NCBI GenBank assembly: GCA_937952975.1
Contig: CALFXX010000078.1
Coordinates: 1-24,465 of the forward strand
Length of the DNA stretch: 24,465 nt
Direction of reading: 5' to 3'
DNA from: an uncultured Alcaligenaceae bacterium
Lineage (GTDB): Bacteria; Pseudomonadota; Gammaproteobacteria; Burkholderiales; Burkholderiaceae_B
Shown piece after piece: positions 15,418 through 22,564 of this stretch. Numbering within the stretch: the first letter of the stretch is position 1; each line of letters opens with the position of its first letter. The notes beneath the pieces were generated by a model. That model saw only the letters and a program-made list of their open reading frames with translations. It was not told the origin of the DNA and searched no databases. The position numbers and the translations under genes are program-made.

Positions 15418-16311
15418 TTAAAAATCATAGAGTCGAGCAGGGTTGTCGACAAGAATTTTTTTCGCGCGCTCGGCACTGCCTGCCCAACTGACGACTCGGT
15501 TGATCGCTGCTTGATTGTCTTCGTGATGAAAATGTTCAATGACTTCGGGCCTGCGTAGTTGACCTTTAGGTGGAAAGGGATGTGGCCAGTCGGTGCCCCA
15601 AATCATGCGATCGGGATTCGCCTCAATGAGCGCCTGAGCAAACGGGGTTAAATCAGCGTAATCGACGGCCTCTGACACACGATAGGCCGCCGAAAGTTTG
15701 ACGTAGACCTTGCCCGACCGTACCAAAGAGAGCAGGGCATCAAAGCCTGGTTGTTGTAAACCGGCTGCGGCATTCAGACGGCCAAAATGATCGATGACTA
15801 CCGTGGTGGCTGCTTGCATGATGGTGTCGTGCATGCCGGCAATGACGCCCAAGTTGGTGTACATCTGAATATGCCAGCCAAAGGGTGCGACTTGCTTTGC
15901 AGTGCGCAGTAATTGTTGTTGGCCGACGCTTGGGTCGTTTTGACCAACGGTCTCAAGATTTAAACGCGTGCCGCGCACCCCAGCTTGATGCATGTCAGTA
16001 AGCGCCGCCTGTGAGGTTTGGTCGTCAATCACGGCCACGCCTCGTGAACTTTCGCCAATGGTTCGAAGCGCCCAGAGTAAACAGCTGTTATCGGCTGCAT
16101 AAGGGCTTGGATGCACAATCACAACACGCTCGACACCAATTGAACGATGCAACGCGTGCAGCTCTTCGATTGAGGCCTCAGCGGGGGTGTAATGCCGCGT
16201 GGGCGAAAAGGGAAACTGCGCCTGGGGCGGAAACACATGCGTGTGGCAATCGCAAATGCCAGACAGACCATAGGGAGCGATGGAGTTTGTTTGAAGCGTG
16301 GTGGTCATCAC
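15418..16311 (-). CDS. Amidohydrolase family protein, 2-pyrone-4,6-dicarboxylate lactonase (LigI)-like
   Basis: The 297-residue protein is an amidohydrolase_2 (PF04909-type) TIM-barrel hydrolase. Visible motifs are CDCHTHVFP (metal-site H23 and H25), GVRGTRLNL (112-120), VIDHFGR with H175, IWGTDWPHP with D241 and H244, and a C-terminal NPARLYDF. This set and the length match the LigI / sulfomuconolactone-hydrolase branch, which opens lactone rings of aromatic breakdown products; other members hydrolyse unrelated lactones, so the substrate is open. The annotated start is GTG at 16311 with AGGT eight bases upstream; the next codon, ATG at 16308, is an alternative. Its leader contains a predicted pseudoknot. 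The TTT receptor follows immediately. Confidence 0.85.
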   Translation of the reverse strand: MMTTTLQTNSIAPYGLSGICDCHTHVFPPQAQFPFSPTRHYTPAEASIEELHALHRSIGVERVVIVHPSPYAADNSCLLWALRTIGESSRGVAVIDDQTSQAALTDMHQAGVRGTRLNLETVGQNDPSVGQQQLLRTAKQVAPFGWHIQMYTNLGVIAGMHDTIMQAATTVVIDHFGRLNAAAGLQQPGFDALLSLVRSGKVYVKLSAAYRVSEAVDYADLTPFAQALIEANPDRMIWGTDWPHPFPPKGQLRRPEVIEHFHHEDNQAAINRVVSWAGSAERAKKILVDNPARLYDF

Positions 16312-16363
16312 ATTTTTTACCTAGACAAGTCATCGCTCAGCCAGACAAAATTCTCAAGTTTGG

Positions 16364-16407
16364 CGAGCATCTGTTGCGTTAAGTCAGGCACGATGCTCGA
16401 GCCTGAC
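16364..16407 (-). ncRNA. Candidate H-type pseudoknot in the leader of the amidohydrolase gene
   Basis: Read on the minus strand, 44 nt contain two perfect, interleaved stems. Stem 1 is GTCAGGC (16407-16401) with GCCTGAC (16389-16383), 7 bp. Stem 2 is CGAGCATC (16399-16392) with GATGCTCG (16371-16364), 8 bp. Loops are 1 nt, 2 nt and 11 nt (A/C-rich). That is the loop pattern of a classical H-type pseudoknot (short deep-groove loop, long shallow-groove loop), and it fits only this strand. It starts 23 nt after the aldolase stop and ends 52 nt before the GTG start. It could act as a riboswitch-like or processing element. I do not recognise a known family. Confidence 0.45.
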
Positions 16408-16430
16408 GCGCACTCTTTTAGTTAAACGTA

Positions 16431-17219
16431 TTAAGACGCGTAATGCGGAAAGCCGCCTGGCTCTGCTTCAAGCAAGCGCAGCATGGCATGCCATTCAAGT
16501 TCGCCATACGGGCGACGCACATTTGGCTGATACAGGTGTGCTGATTTTTCAAGAATCTCGTTACTTGGCAAGCTCAGTTGGGTGCCTGCAGCCATGGCAT
16601 CGACTTGAGCGCGACAAGACATCTCAAGTTGATACATCAGGTTAAACGCTTGCTGGACTGACGCGCCACAAGTCAATAGGCCGTGGTTGCGCAAAATCAT
16701 TGCGTTGTGGTCGCCTAAATCGCGCACCAGTAATTCGCGTTCGGCCAAGTCGACTGCTGGGCCTTCAAAGTCGTGATAGGCCAGGTGATTATTAAATCGG
16801 CTCGCGGTTTGAGTCATTGGCAGCAGGCCACAACTCATTGACGAGACTGCCATGCCGGCACGCGTGTGGGTGTGAATAACGGCTGAGATGTCGGGCCGCG
16901 CAGTATGGATACAGCCATGAATCACATAGCCCGAAACATTAATGCCATAGTCGGTATCGGGCTTGCGAACGATTTCGCCCTCAACGGTGATGCGTACCAA
17001 ACTTGAGGCCGTGATTTCTTTGTACAGCAAGCCATAGAGGTTGATGAGTAAATCTTCAGTGCCAGGGATACGCGCTGTGATGTGGTTATAGATCATGTCG
17101 GTCATGCCGTACTTATCCATCAAGCGGTAGCAGGCAGCGAGCGTGACGCGTGTTTCCCATTCTTCCGGGCTGACTTTGCCTTTTAAGGGCTCAAACTGGG
17201 TTGAAAATTTTTGGCTCAT
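16431..17219 (-). CDS. Adducin-like class II aldolase family protein lacking the catalytic Glu
   Basis: The 262-residue cytosolic protein has the class II aldolase/adducin fold. Zinc-ligand histidines are visible: H116 and H118 in VIHTHTRAG and H179 in RNHGLL. In L-fuculose-phosphate aldolase the proton-relay Glu sits in an SSEW segment; the equivalent here is NVSGYVIHG with Gly at 97. The protein belongs to the adducin-head-like subgroup with Ala or Gly there, so classical aldolase chemistry is unlikely and the real reaction is unknown. AGGAG upstream of the ATG at 17219 is a strong ribosome-binding site. It sits between a D-2-hydroxyacid dehydrogenase and an amidohydrolase on the same strand. 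L-ribulose-5-phosphate epimerase or OtnC-type decarboxylase roles look less likely. Confidence 0.85.
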   Translation of the reverse strand: MSQKFSTQFEPLKGKVSPEEWETRVTLAACYRLMDKYGMTDMIYNHITARIPGTEDLLINLYGLLYKEITASSLVRITVEGEIVRKPDTDYGINVSGYVIHGCIHTARPDISAVIHTHTRAGMAVSSMSCGLLPMTQTASRFNNHLAYHDFEGPAVDLAERELLVRDLGDHNAMILRNHGLLTCGASVQQAFNLMYQLEMSCRAQVDAMAAGTQLSLPSNEILEKSAHLYQPNVRRPYGELEWHAMLRLLEAEPGGFPHYAS

Positions 17220-17269
17220 ATTTGTCTCCTAAGCGATTGTGTCGATATTATCAGTGCGCGGCTCAAACG

Positions 17270-17380
17270 TCATGCTGTCCGCGAATAAGGCACAGCCTCA
17301 AGTGTTGTGGTCAGGCCTTTCATGCATGGCCTGCTTGATGCAAACTTGTCACCCAACTGGGCTGTTGCGCTTTTCTTCAT
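17270..17380 (-). CDS. Possible 36-residue small ORF upstream of the aldolase gene
   Basis: An ATG at 17380 with AAAGAGAAC just upstream opens a 36-codon frame (MKKSATAQLGDKF... ending SRTA) that stops at 17270, 50 bp before the aldolase start. I recognise no family, and there is no clear signal peptide or membrane segment. It occupies most of the 184-bp gap and contains a CAGGCC/GGCCTG inverted repeat (17312-17333). It could be a leader peptide, a gene remnant or chance; coding is not supported by anything beyond start, stop and a weak ribosome-binding site. Confidence 0.2.
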   Translation of the reverse strand: MKKSATAQLGDKFASSRPCMKGLTTTLEAVPYSRTA

Positions 17381-17403
17381 GTTCTCTTTCTCAGTATGTC
17401 TGA

Positions 17404-18399
17404 TTAGCCGACTCGGGACACCACGAGATCAGCCTCAGGGATCGGCAGCCCGTGTTGAAAGAGCTGGATATTTCTAAACATATGTCCGACCAGATTGGGA
17501 AGGTTGTCAAAGACCCCGCCCGCTGAGTGCGGGGTGACCACCACTTGATCCATTTGAAATAGTGGATTGTCTGCCTTTGGAGGTTCAGCCTCAAAGGTAT
17601 CCAAGCCTGCCCCCGAAAGTTGTCCTTTCTGCAGGGCCTGAATTAAAGCAGGTTCGTCTACAAGTTCACCACGCGCGGTGTTAATTAGGATCGCACCACG
17701 TTTCATGTTGGCAAACGTATCGGCGTTAAAACGATGATGGGTTTGAGGTGAGAGCGGAGCATGTAAGCTTAAGATATCGCTCGTTGCCACGAGTGTGTCA
17801 AAGTCAACGTAACGTGCCTCCAGTTTATTTTCGACTTCGGGCGCGACGCGATTGCGTGTGTGATAAATCACCTCAACATCAAAGCCTTTTAAGCGTTTGG
17901 CAACGTTTTGGGCAATCCCACCAAAACCAAACAACCCAACGGTTTTGCCGTCGAGTTTGCTGCACACGGTGCGCAGGTCAGCAGCGATCCACTGGCCCTG
18001 GCCCAAGCTGCGGTGCGCCAAGGGCAGACGACGCGACACGGCAAGCATCAGCAGCAACGTGTGCTCAGAAACAGGAACTGAGGTCGCACCAGACGTGATA
18101 GAGACAAGCACATTGCGCTCTTTCGCGGCAACCAAATCAATCTTGTCGACTCCGATACCCCATTTTTGAATCATTTTTAGACGAGGCGCCTGGCGAATCA
18201 CGTCGCCCTCAATGAAGGTGCCGGCGATCATCACAACGTCAGCGTCTGCCAAGAGTTTGATTTGCTCTGCTTTAGTCGAGGTTTGCGCAAAGGTAATTGT
18301 GCAATTGGCTGGCAACAGCTTGCGCACCGCTTCAAACGTGACCTGCGCCATTGGCGTTAAAAAGGCAATATGCAAGTGCTTGAGTTGATCTGTCGTCAT
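17404..18399 (-). CDS. D-isomer-specific 2-hydroxyacid dehydrogenase (second copy)
   Basis: The 331-residue enzyme is a complete phosphoglycerate-dehydrogenase-type oxidoreductase. A substrate-binding lobe contains KWGIGVDKIDL (79-89), followed by the NAD(P) fold GLFGFGGIA (155-163; Ala at the last motif position). Catalytic residues are R243 (INTARGE), E272 (FEAEPP) and H291 (TPHSAGG). It interconverts a 2-oxo acid and a D-2-hydroxy acid. It is not a recent duplicate of the copy at 4857, since the substrate lobes differ strongly. It lies between the acyl-CoA synthetase (100-bp gap with a stem-loop) and the aldolase homologue (184-bp gap), so it may have its own promoter. No good Shine-Dalgarno sequence precedes the ATG. 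Confidence 0.87.
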   Translation of the reverse strand: MTTDQLKHLHIAFLTPMAQVTFEAVRKLLPANCTITFAQTSTKAEQIKLLADADVVMIAGTFIEGDVIRQAPRLKMIQKWGIGVDKIDLVAAKERNVLVSITSGATSVPVSEHTLLLMLAVSRRLPLAHRSLGQGQWIAADLRTVCSKLDGKTVGLFGFGGIAQNVAKRLKGFDVEVIYHTRNRVAPEVENKLEARYVDFDTLVATSDILSLHAPLSPQTHHRFNADTFANMKRGAILINTARGELVDEPALIQALQKGQLSGAGLDTFEAEPPKADNPLFQMDQVVVTPHSAGGVFDNLPNLVGHMFRNIQLFQHGLPIPEADLVVSRVG

Positions 18400-18465
18400 G
18401 ATAGGTTATTGCAGCGATGCCCTAAATAATTTGACCTAGCTACGATTTGAATGAAACTGCTCTGC

Positions 18466-18491
18466 GACGCTTTACAGAAAGTTAAAGCGTC
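18466..18491 (-). terminator. Perfect 9-bp stem-loop after the acyl-CoA synthetase gene
   Basis: GACGCTTTA and TAAAGCGTC form a perfect 9-bp inverted repeat around an 8-nt loop, 8 nt after the synthetase stop on the transcribed strand. No U-tract follows, so it is not a textbook intrinsic terminator. It may mark a 3' end, a Rho-dependent or processed terminus, or protect the thiolase-synthetase mRNA. Its position agrees with that pair being a separate transcription unit. Confidence 0.4.
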
Positions 18492-18499
18492 ACAAGAGG

Positions 18500-20092
18500 T
18501 TATTGAGCCACGTTCTGAATCTCGCCGCGCTCAACTAAAAGCACTTTGATATCTTTCTTAACAATTTTTCCGTACCCTGATTTAGGCATGACATCCCAAA
18601 AGAAGATGTGGCGTGGCCAGCGATATTTGGCACAGCGGCCTTCAAGGTATCCCAGCAGTTCGGCAGAATCCACGGCTTGGTGTTCGGGCCGTTTAACAAT
18701 GACGGCGACACCGATTTCACCCCACTTGGCGTCGGGCATACCCACAATGGCCACCTCAGCGACGCCAGGGTGAGTGAGCAGCACCTCTTCAACTTCGCGC
18801 GGGTAGACGTTTGAGCCACCCGAGATATACATGTCTGACTCGCGCCCCGTGATGTACAGCAAACCACGGGCATCCATCTTGCCCAAGTCGCCGGTGTGAA
18901 ACCAACCACCGCGTAGCGCTTTTTCAGTCGCCTCTGGGTTGCCGTGATAGCCTGCAAAGACGCCAGGGCCACGGCAGCAGATTTCACCAATTTCGCCCGT
19001 GGCAACGCGTTCGAGTTTGTCATTCAAAATGGCGACTTCCATGCCAATGCGCGGACGACCGCATGACCCAATATTTGCATTTGGATCGTTGTCATCAGCG
19101 CTATGCATATCAGGGGGTAAAACCGTGATATTGCCTGTGACTTCTCCTAAACCAAAATATTGCACCAGTACTTTACCCAGTTTTTCGAGTGCCCGCTTTT
19201 GATCGGCGCGATACATCGGGGCACCCGCATAAAGCATGTAGCGCAACGAGCTGTGATCGTACTGATCAACAGCGGGGTGCTCGACCAACATTTTGACGAT
19301 CGTTGGTACGGTGAAGAGGTTGGTGACACGATGGCGCTCAACTAATTGCCAAAATAATTCTGGATCAAACTTTTCGCTTGACATCAAAATCGAGGCGGCT
19401 CCACGCGCGACGTTGAGCAGCGCATGAATACCGGCGCCGTGCGACAGCGGCGCAACGACAATTGAGCAATCGCGCTCTGTCGTGCCCGGGATGATCTCGG
19501 CGAGGTGGTTGGTGACCACAAAGGCCATTTGCCCGTGGGTGAGGATGCCCGCCTTGGGCTTGCCGGTGGTACCCGAGGTATAAAAAAACCAAAGCGGGTC
19601 GTCGTAGTGAACGGTTTCTTCTTCGCTGACCACACCTAAGTGCTGCGCGATCATCGCTTCGTACGACAGCTCGCCTGCACGTGGCTGGCCAATCACAATC
19701 ACGTGTTTCAGTGTTTTAGATTCGGCTTTGACGGCATCGGTGTGCCCCGCAAAGAGGTCCTCAACAATCATTGCCACCGCGCCGCTCGATGCGCCTAAAT
19801 ACGCCACTTCGGGCGGCGTCAGACGAAAATTAGTTGGTACCCAAACGCAGCCGAGCTTAAAAGCAGTCCAGCAATTTTCAAAGGTCTGCAAATTATTGCG
19901 TGATTGCAGCAGGATGCGATCGCCTTTTTTGAGGCCCAGCGCACGTAAGGCGGCCACCATCGCGTCCACACGCGCGTTAATCGCAGACCACGTCCAGCGT
20001 TGTTCGCCCTGAATGAGTGCGGTGTGTTCAGGGTAGAGCGTGGCGGTGTGCGTGAGCAACCGCCCTAAGTTCATGGCTTGCGCTGCGTTCAC
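18500..20092 (-). CDS. Acyl-CoA synthetase / AMP-dependent carboxylate-CoA ligase
   Basis: The 530-residue cytosolic ligase activates a carboxylic acid with ATP and CoA. The P-loop-like motif YTSGTTGKPK is at 171-180, a GWFHTGDLGK block and the hinge GRESDMYISGG follow, and NVYPREVEEVLL leads into the C-terminal domain with the catalytic Lys at 509 (SGYGK). Length and motifs fit medium/long-chain or aryl-acid ligases; the substrate is not readable. The start is GTG at 20092, whose GTGA overlaps the thiolase stop, with GGAAG a few bases upstream; ATG at 20074 is an in-frame alternative. The overlap means tight coupling with the thiolase, so they probably act on the same acyl chain. Confidence 0.93.
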   Translation of the reverse strand: MNAAQAMNLGRLLTHTATLYPEHTALIQGEQRWTWSAINARVDAMVAALRALGLKKGDRILLQSRNNLQTFENCWTAFKLGCVWVPTNFRLTPPEVAYLGASSGAVAMIVEDLFAGHTDAVKAESKTLKHVIVIGQPRAGELSYEAMIAQHLGVVSEEETVHYDDPLWFFYTSGTTGKPKAGILTHGQMAFVVTNHLAEIIPGTTERDCSIVVAPLSHGAGIHALLNVARGAASILMSSEKFDPELFWQLVERHRVTNLFTVPTIVKMLVEHPAVDQYDHSSLRYMLYAGAPMYRADQKRALEKLGKVLVQYFGLGEVTGNITVLPPDMHSADDNDPNANIGSCGRPRIGMEVAILNDKLERVATGEIGEICCRGPGVFAGYHGNPEATEKALRGGWFHTGDLGKMDARGLLYITGRESDMYISGGSNVYPREVEEVLLTHPGVAEVAIVGMPDAKWGEIGVAVIVKRPEHQAVDSAELLGYLEGRCAKYRWPRHIFFWDVMPKSGYGKIVKKDIKVLLVERGEIQNVAQ

Positions 20093-21255
20093 GTTGCTTC
20101 CAGCACGCTCAGATAATTAGCAACGGCTGCGCCACCCATGTTAAACACTGCTCCAGTGTGTGCGCCTTTAATTTGCATATCACCGGCTTGGCCCGAAAGC
20201 TGCATCGCAGCCATCACGTGTTGTGACACACCGGTCGCGCCAATCGGATGCCCGCGCGACTTCAAGCCACCCGAAGGGTTGACGGGCAGCTTGCCATCTT
20301 TGCAGGTGATGCCATCGAGAATGACGCGTGCACCTTGGCCGTGTGGCGCCAAGCCCATGGCTTCGTACTCAAGCATTTCAGCGATGGTGAAGCAATCGTG
20401 CGTTTCGACGAATTGCAGATCGTCGAGTGTGCGTTGTGCATTTGCCAAGCCTTTTTGCCAGGCCAGGGTTGCGCCCTCAAAGCGTGTGGGATCGCGGCGT
20501 GACAGAGGCAAAAATTCGTTGACGTGAGTGCGTGAGCGCCAACGTACGGCAGGCACCTTGGCACCAGGCAGAGGCTCGCTTGAAAGCACCAGGGCTGCTG
20601 CGCCGTCTGAGACGAGCGAACAGTCTGAACGTTTCAAGGGCCCCGCGACAAAAGGATTTTTGTCAGAGGGATTGCGACAGAAGTCAAAGCCTAAATCGCG
20701 GCGCATATGGGCGTAAGGGTTATGGACACCATTTGAGTGATTTTTTGCCGAGATGGCGGCAAGTGCATCAGACTGATCGCCAAAACGTTCGAAGTAGCCG
20801 CTAGCGATCTGGCCAAACACGCCAGCAAAGCCGCCTTCGGTATGGCCTTCTTCTTGCACAAAAGAGGCTTTGAGCAAGATCTCACCAATCTCTTTATTGG
20901 GCAGGGTGTTCATTTTTTCGATGCCGAGCACCAGGACACGCTTGAAGCGACCCGCGGCGAGCGCATCGAGTGCCGACCAGATCGCGGCAGAGCCCGTGGC
21001 GCAGGCGTTTTCCATCCGCACGGCGGGAGTGTGACGAAACTCGGGGATCGCCACGCCCATGAGCGAACCTGTGAAATCCTGCTGAACAAAGCCTGCATTG
21101 AAGTGACCGACGAAAATGCCGTCGATATCGTTAGGCGTCAGACCCGCGCTGGCGATGGCTGGCAGTGCCGCATCACGAATCAATTGCACAAAATCTATGT
21201 TGTCGAGTTTGCCAAAGGGCGTGTGGCCCCAGCCGACGATATAAGGTTGATTCAT
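20089..21255 (-). CDS. Thiolase-family protein (SCP-2/acetyl-CoA acetyltransferase type)
   Basis: The 388-residue protein has the thiolase fold. The acyl-accepting Cys85 lies in MENACATGSAA, HDCFTIAEMLEYE follows, and H336 is in SRGHPIGATG. The C-terminal CxGxG of classical thiolases is replaced by GAHTGAVFNMGG, as in the SCP-x subgroup, where His takes part of that role. Such enzymes cleave 3-oxoacyl-CoA, often with branched or ring-derived side chains. Bacterial SCP-2 thiolases often need a DUF35 zinc-ribbon partner, and none is adjacent. The ribosome-binding site AGGA is well spaced from the ATG at 21255. It overlaps the acyl-CoA synthetase by four bases and lies 102 bp downstream of the SDR. 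Confidence 0.9.
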   Translation of the reverse strand: MNQPYIVGWGHTPFGKLDNIDFVQLIRDAALPAIASAGLTPNDIDGIFVGHFNAGFVQQDFTGSLMGVAIPEFRHTPAVRMENACATGSAAIWSALDALAAGRFKRVLVLGIEKMNTLPNKEIGEILLKASFVQEEGHTEGGFAGVFGQIASGYFERFGDQSDALAAISAKNHSNGVHNPYAHMRRDLGFDFCRNPSDKNPFVAGPLKRSDCSLVSDGAAALVLSSEPLPGAKVPAVRWRSRTHVNEFLPLSRRDPTRFEGATLAWQKGLANAQRTLDDLQFVETHDCFTIAEMLEYEAMGLAPHGQGARVILDGITCKDGKLPVNPSGGLKSRGHPIGATGVSQHVMAAMQLSGQAGDMQIKGAHTGAVFNMGGAAVANYLSVLEAT

Positions 21256-21276
21256 GAGAGCGTCCTGTTCTTAAAA

Positions 21277-21290
21277 AAATAAATTTATTT
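21277..21290. promoter_or_regulatory. AT-rich 14-bp palindrome upstream of the thiolase gene
   Basis: AAATAAATTTATTT is perfectly palindromic and lies in a stretch of almost pure A/T (about 21272-21294) in the 102-bp gap between the SDR and the thiolase. It is about 20 bp before the thiolase ribosome-binding site. It may be part of a promoter for the thiolase-synthetase pair, or a binding site for an AT-preferring protein. A weak TTGCCA -35-like sequence is present on the minus strand. Confidence 0.3.
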
Positions 21291-21357
21291 AAATGGCAAA
21301 TTCGTGAAAACCATTCAGCCTGTTTTGTGCGAGAGGTTTCTTCGAATATCAAGCTCG

Positions 21358-22182
21358 TTAGATTGAGCCGTCTTGATGCTTGCGCAGGGTCGGAATACCG
21401 ACGCCTGACGCATCAAAGCCACCATCTACTGCCAAGCATTGGCCGTTGATAAAAGCGGCTTCTGGGCTGCATAAAAACCCAACGGCATTAGCGATTTCTT
21501 CAGGTGTACCGTAGCGATTCATGGGGATGGTGTCGTAGTAGTCAGAACGAATCGCGACGCTATGCACAAGCTTTGACATTTCTGTATCGACTGGGCCGGG
21601 CGCAACAACGTTTGCGCGAATGCCAATCGTGCCGAGCTCGACAGCTTGCTGTTTAGTGAGGTGAATGATAGCCGCCTTGCTGGTGCCGTAGGCCACGCGT
21701 AGGGTGCTTGCGCGTAAGCCCGAAATTGAGGCGATATTCACGATTGAGCCATTGCGGTTTTTTTTCATGACCTCAATGCAGGCCTGCGAACACAAAAACG
21801 CGCCGTCTAGATTGGTGCCTAGTACATAACGAAATTCTTCAAAAGTAGTCTCGCCGATGGGTTTGAACACCGCAACGCCGGCGTTATTCACGAGTGCATC
21901 GATACGACCAAATTTTTGTTCAACCTGAGCAATTGCCGCTTGCACCTGCGCTGGAATCGACACGTCGCAATGCAAGGCCATGACGCGTGCGCTGTCATTC
22001 AAAGCCTGCTCGGTTTCCTTGAGGGTAGCCGCTTCGGTATCGAGTATGGCGACCTGATAGCCGTGCGCCAAAAACCATTTTGCGCATGCTAAGCCGATGC
22101 CGCGTGCACCGCCCGTGACAACCGCCACGGGGGTAAAGGAAGGTGATTGGGCTGGTGCGGCTGTGGTGACGGCAGAGGTCAA
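21358..22182 (-). CDS. Short-chain dehydrogenase/reductase (SDR), FabG-like
   Basis: The frame is open from 22299, but I place the start at TTG 22182, because GGAG sits six bases upstream and the 274-residue product then begins 22 residues before the fold. Classical SDR motifs follow (new numbering): TGGARGIG at 23-30, NNAG near 99-102, a catalytic Ser in NIASISG at about 152-154, and Y165/K169 in AYGTSK. The C-terminal PGPVDTEM and CLAVDGGF elements are present. It reduces or oxidises an alcohol/ketone, plausibly a 3-hydroxyacyl-CoA given the thiolase downstream (inference). AILDTE after strand 2 has Asp, favouring NAD(H). It is the first gene of the minus-strand run and is divergent from the GST gene. 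Confidence 0.87.
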   Translation of the reverse strand: MTSAVTTAAPAQSPSFTPVAVVTGGARGIGLACAKWFLAHGYQVAILDTEAATLKETEQALNDSARVMALHCDVSIPAQVQAAIAQVEQKFGRIDALVNNAGVAVFKPIGETTFEEFRYVLGTNLDGAFLCSQACIEVMKKNRNGSIVNIASISGLRASTLRVAYGTSKAAIIHLTKQQAVELGTIGIRANVVAPGPVDTEMSKLVHSVAIRSDYYDTIPMNRYGTPEEIANAVGFLCSPEAAFINGQCLAVDGGFDASGVGIPTLRKHQDGSI

Positions 22183-22396
22183 AGTGGACTCCAGATTGGT
22201 TGCGTTTGGGGGCTGAGAGAGTGTCTCGCGCCGGCGTATCCGTTCAAAAAATTGACGCTTGAGCGCCAGTGTTGAGCGGATTAAGTGAAACTGTAACAAA
22301 ATGCAGGTCTGCAGGGGTCCGCCAGTTAACTTTATGCTGCTTGTTTGGTTAGGTGTTGCATCACCCCAAAGAGGGCAGGTTGCATGAGACCTCAGG

Positions 22397-22413
22397 CAAA
22401 TACTAAGTATTTG
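22397..22413. promoter_or_regulatory. Perfect 17-bp palindrome, candidate shared operator
   Basis: CAAATACT and AGTATTTG flank a single central A, a perfect 8+1+8 inverted repeat. It lies 152 bp before the GST start and about 215 bp before the SDR start, so one bound regulator could control both directions. The form suits a dimeric GntR, TetR or similar repressor, but the regulator is not in the window. Confidence 0.55.
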
Positions 22414-22430
22414 TTTGTTTTGAATCTCTG

Positions 22431-22458
22431 GCGGGCTTTATCCCGAGCCCGCTTCGGG
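22431..22458 (+). promoter_or_regulatory. Two mutually exclusive hairpins in the GST leader
   Basis: GCGGGCT (22431-22437) pairs with AGCCCGC (22446-22452) around an 8-nt loop. CCCGA (22442-22446) can instead pair with TCGGG (22454-22458). The arms overlap, so only one can form at a time, as in an attenuator. There is no U-tract and no leader peptide was recognised. Relevance depends on the transcript starting upstream. Confidence 0.3.
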
Positions 22459-22564
22459 TTAAGGTGTTTGGCAGGTCAGGCACCCTAGCGGGTCAGACGC
22501 AGCAGCAGGCAAAACTCAGTACACAAGAAAAATCGAATCTCTATGGACGACACAGGAGCCAATC

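Larger units (their letters stand above)
22183..22564. promoter_or_regulatory. Divergent regulatory region between SDR and GST genes
   Basis: About 380 bp without a supported gene holds the promoters for the minus-strand catabolic run and the plus-strand GST-receptor-transferase unit. It is rich in symmetry: AGTTAACT near 22324-22331, GGTG/CACC around TTGCAT (22352-22365), AGGT/ACCT around TGCATGAG (22377-22392), the 17-bp palindrome at 22397-22413, and overlapping hairpins at 22431-22458. GGTCAG occurs twice (22474-22479, 22491-22496). No regulator gene is next to it. I could not fix -35/-10 boxes with confidence. Confidence 0.55.

Noticed and set aside
20737..21282. 181-codon plus-strand frame opposite the thiolase gene
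   Set aside because: It is antisense to a thiolase with intact catalytic motifs and shows no recognisable family; it is a shadow frame.
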